Assembly: GCA_016840905.1 (NCBI GenBank) | Contig: JAEORM010000114.1 | Coordinates: 1-7,624 of the forward strand | Direction: 5' to 3' | Length of the DNA: 7,624 nucleotides | Origin: Candidatus Gerdarchaeota archaeon | GTDB taxonomy: Archaea > Asgardarchaeota > Heimdallarchaeia > JABLTI01 | Shown: positions 5,964 to 7,624 of the stretch, in pieces | Layout: each line of letters begins with the position of its first letter | How positions within the stretch are numbered: the first letter of the stretch is position 1 | Notes under the pieces: model-generated | Databases searched by the model: none | Told to the model about the DNA's origin: nothing | The model's input: the letters and a program-made list of their open reading frames with translations, nothing else | Program-made: the position numbers and the translations under genes

Positions 5964-6531
5964 TTAACACACCTTTTAGTTTTTGTAGCTTTAATTGTTT
6001 TTTAGCTAGATGTTTGTGGAGTATACTATGGATCATTTCTAGTTGTTCAGTATTGAGATATTCTTTAGGAATTACATAGTAAGCTAATATCCACAACCTG
6101 ATATAGATAAATTCCTTTCTTTCTTCTACTTTCCTTATATACGACCATTTAAGATCAAAGAAACGTGTTTTATAATCACCACGAACCCCTTCATTGTCCA
6201 CAGTTATCTTTGCAGATACCGATTCAGGTGAGAGAATTTTCTGAAATGTTAACATTTTTTCATTTCGCTTTTTTGATGTTAATTTTGGTAAAATAAAAAT
6301 AATAAACACCATAAAGATAAGAAGGAGACTATAATAAACAATATATCCCCATCCAATATCTAATACAATAGATGACCAAATTTCTATACCTAATAGAAAT
6401 AAAAAGAATATTATTGGTAAAATCTTAGAAATGAAGAAGAAAGAAGGTGAGTTTAGTATTCCCTTTTGTGCTTTCATATCTTGATTTAAATCTGTTATAA
6501 ATTCAATAACTACTTCATCCTTTTCCGACAT
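5956..6531 (-). CDS. Two-TM membrane protein with YcxB-like C-terminal domain (first gene of the pair)
   Basis: The product is 191 residues with the same plan as the next gene: a ~30-residue polar N-terminus, two membrane segments (about 31-52 and 55-82), a basic boundary (KLTSKKRNEK) and a C-terminal domain (~100-175) containing VDNEGVRGD ... LKWSYIRKVEERK ... YYVIPKEYLNTEQL. The shared pattern is N-x-x-G-[VI], W-x-x-I-x-K-V-[EQ]-E, then I-P-K-x-x-L-x-x-E-x-L, as in YcxB-like proteins. The last residues are basic (KKQLKLQKLKG). The two hydrophobic segments with a soluble C-terminal domain suggest that the domain sits on the cytoplasmic side, but topology is inferred. A strong TATA element (6580-6572) lies upstream; the ribosome binding site is weak (GGGAT, about 9 nt before the ATG), so initiation on a short leader is possible. 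It heads a two-gene operon. Function unknown. Confidence 0.75.
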   Translation of the reverse strand: MSEKDEVVIEFITDLNQDMKAQKGILNSPSFFFISKILPIIFFLFLLGIEIWSSIVLDIGWGYIVYYSLLLIFMVFIIFILPKLTSKKRNEKMLTFQKILSPESVSAKITVDNEGVRGDYKTRFFDLKWSYIRKVEERKEFIYIRLWILAYYVIPKEYLNTEQLEMIHSILHKHLAKKQLKLQKLKGVLNG

Positions 6532-6552
6532 TTTAATATCAATCCCAAAAAA

Positions 6553-6580
6553 CAGAATTATTTGTTATTCTGTATATAAA
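6553..6580 (-). promoter_or_regulatory. TATA promoter of the YcxB-like operon with an adjacent imperfect palindrome
   Basis: On the minus strand TTTATATAC (6580-6572) is a close match to an archaeal TATA box, and predicts transcription starting near 6550, some 18 nt before the ATG at 6531. Directly downstream lies CAGAATTATTTGTTATTCTG (6553-6572), a 20-bp imperfect palindrome with 7 of 8 arm positions paired. A protein bound there would cover the region between the TATA box and the start site, where archaeal repressors commonly act. Confidence 0.5.
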
Positions 6581-6614
6581 ATCTTTGTTTTTACAACATA
6601 TATATTTGTTTTCC

Positions 6615-6633
6615 ATGATTAACTCTTAATCAT
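6615..6633. repeat. Perfect 19-bp palindrome in the divergent promoter region
   Basis: ATGATTAA (6615-6622) and TTAATCAT (6626-6633) are perfect inverted repeats separated by CTC. The site lies between the two divergent promoters and resembles a dimeric regulator site. Its half-site shares 6 of 8 positions with the palindrome at 6681-6697. No gene is seen between 6532 and 6819; besides the promoter elements that stretch is plain AT-rich DNA. Confidence 0.45.
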
Positions 6634-6680
6634 CATTATGATACTTCCTATTTTTTTCATTATAACTCTATCCTCCCATA

Positions 6681-6715
6681 ATTATTACAGTAATAATGAT
6701 AAATTCATTTTATAT
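6681..6715 (+). promoter_or_regulatory. Probable MFS gene promoter: palindrome followed by TATA box
   Basis: ATTATTAC-A-GTAATAAT (6681-6697) is a perfect 17-bp palindrome. Ten bases further on is TTTATATA (6708-6715), a good archaeal TATA box that predicts a start near 6738 and a leader of about 80 nt. A second candidate, TTTTATAG (6729-6736), would give a leader of about 60 nt. A palindrome just upstream of the TATA box is where an archaeal activator, or a repressor that blocks TBP/TFB binding, would sit. The role is inferred from position. Confidence 0.45.
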
Positions 6716-6819
6716 AGGAATTAGTTACTTTTATAGAAAATCTTCTGAGATAGACTAATAAAGTGATTATTCAATGTTACTAATATTATTATCATTTCTA
6801 GCTATTTGGAGCGATTATA

Positions 6820-7624
6820 TTGGTCGAGGAAGATATTAACAAATTTAGAGCTTTTTTACAAGAAGCTACTCTTCTTTTATTAAGCACATTAACAGTTATG
6901 ATTGGTACGCCATTATCACCAGGCTTGTCAAAAATTTCGGATCACTTTGCTGGAACAATAAACAATGTTGAATTTATCACAAAATTTAGCTATACTATTC
7001 CTGCTTTGACCTTTGCAATTTTTGCATTAGTACTAGGTTTTCTTATCGATAAAATTGGTCGTAAACCAGTATTGATTACTTCAGTAATTTCATATGTTAT
7101 TTTTGGATCTATGGGTTTCTATGTTGATAATCTATATGTTATTCTTGTTAGTAGAGCTTTTCTTGGTATTGCAGCTGCAGGTAATATGAATTCTATTTTA
7201 ACTCTTATAGGCGACTATTATACTGGTAAAACTCGAGATAGAGTTCTTGGCTTTCAAGTTGCTACTGGAGCTTTAGGGTCAGTTGTCTTGGCTTTGGTTG
7301 GTGGTGCATTGTTTGATATAAATTGGAACTACCCTTTCATTGTATATCTTTTACCAGCATTGCTTTTACCGACAACAATTTTTGTGTTAAAAGAACCTCG
7401 AATTGAAAGAAATAACAATGAAGTAGAAAAAACAACACAAATACTAAATGAAAAATCTGATAAAGAAAATAATTGTAAGGTTGAAGGTTTAAGCTCAAAA
7501 TGGGTAATTATTATATGTTATGGACTAATCTTTGCTTTGATGTTTATCTTCTTTTTAGGTCCTTCCCAAATTTCTTTTTATATCAATGAGTTGGCATTAA
7601 CTTTGAACAGCTTCCAAGTTGGTG
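6820..7624 (+). CDS. Major facilitator superfamily transporter, N-terminal part (cut by the window edge)
   Basis: The frame is open from TTG 6820 to the right edge (268 residues, no stop). The start is TTG because GGAG (6808-6811) lies 8 nt upstream, a stop at 6799-6801 closes the frame, and the next in-frame ATG (6898) would remove part of the first membrane helix. The MFS signature is clear: motif A GFLIDKIGRK (73-82) between helices 2 and 3, SRAFLGIAAAG (111-121) in helix 4 with the conserved Arg, and a Gly-rich helix 5 (G150, G153, G161, G162) recalling motif C of drug:H+ antiporters. A charged cytoplasmic loop at ~191-227 separates the two six-helix halves, and helix 7 begins at ~228. 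It probably exports a small molecule using the proton gradient; the substrate cannot be read. The gene is divergent from the YcxB-like operon and may share regulation through the palindromes between them. Confidence 0.9.
   Translation, partial: MVEEDINKFRAFLQEATLLLLSTLTVMIGTPLSPGLSKISDHFAGTINNVEFITKFSYTIPALTFAIFALVLGFLIDKIGRKPVLITSVISYVIFGSMGFYVDNLYVILVSRAFLGIAAAGNMNSILTLIGDYYTGKTRDRVLGFQVATGALGSVVLALVGGALFDINWNYPFIVYLLPALLLPTTIFVLKEPRIERNNNEVEKTTQILNEKSDKENNCKVEGLSSKWVIIICYGLIFALMFIFFLGPSQISFYINELALTLNSFQVG

Noticed and set aside
5885..6079. Short plus-strand open frame spanning the junction of the two membrane-protein genes
   Set aside because: It is antisense to both genes, and its hydrophobic Phe-rich composition simply mirrors the coding strand. 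No start signal is visible.
6532..6819. Small gene or replication-origin-like element in the AT-rich divergent region
   Set aside because: Open frames are interrupted after a few codons on both strands, and no repeated origin boxes or origin-associated genes are present. Promoters and regulator sites explain the structure.
1..7624. CRISPR array, insertion sequence or integrated element (including attachment site at the tRNA 3' end)
   Set aside because: No regularly spaced repeats, transposase or integrase are seen, and no direct copy of the tRNA 3' end was noticed elsewhere in the window.

Overview
The window looks like chromosomal DNA from an AT-rich archaeon, quite possibly an Asgard lineage; that placement is an inference. 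The grounds are a Trm5/Tyw2-type (COG2520) methyltransferase with archaeal-style motifs, TATA-box-like promoters at archaeal distances, U-tract terminators, GAGGTG/AAGGA/GGAG ribosome binding sites, a tRNA gene with an encoded CCA, a secreted metacaspase-like protein and an M1 peptidase with a HEAT-repeat tail. No mobile element, CRISPR array or plasmid or phage gene is visible.

Layout. At the left edge the first ~63 codons of a minus-strand gene run off the window; they encode a signal peptide. Divergent from it is a plus-strand Trm5/Tyw2-family methyltransferase whose catalytic loop is unusual. Then comes a plus-strand secreted caspase-fold protease with its His/Cys dyad intact. It is preceded by a short direct repeat and a leader that can fold in two mutually exclusive ways around the Shine-Dalgarno sequence, and followed by a hairpin plus U-tract terminator. 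A tRNA gene (best read as Val, anticodon CAC) follows. Convergent with these, on the minus strand, is a large cytosolic M1 zinc aminopeptidase (868 aa from the preferred start) with HEAT-like repeats and a C-terminal coiled coil. Upstream of it on the same strand is a two-gene operon of paralogous membrane proteins with YcxB-like C-terminal domains, overlapping by 8 nt. A ~290 bp divergent promoter region with several palindromes separates this operon from a plus-strand MFS transporter that starts at TTG and is cut by the right edge.

How the genes fit together. Only the two YcxB-like genes form a clear operon. The others appear to be single transcription units with their own promoters or terminators. 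Two secreted products (left-edge protein and caspase-like protease) flank the methyltransferase, but no shared pathway can be shown. At least three genes appear to use TTG starts, so starts based on ATG/GTG alone would misplace or miss them. I see no clear multi-gene novel system. The best leads are the archaeal metacaspase with its possible RNA switch, the non-canonical Trm5-like enzyme, the odd anticodon loop of the tRNA, and the palindrome-rich divergent promoter.
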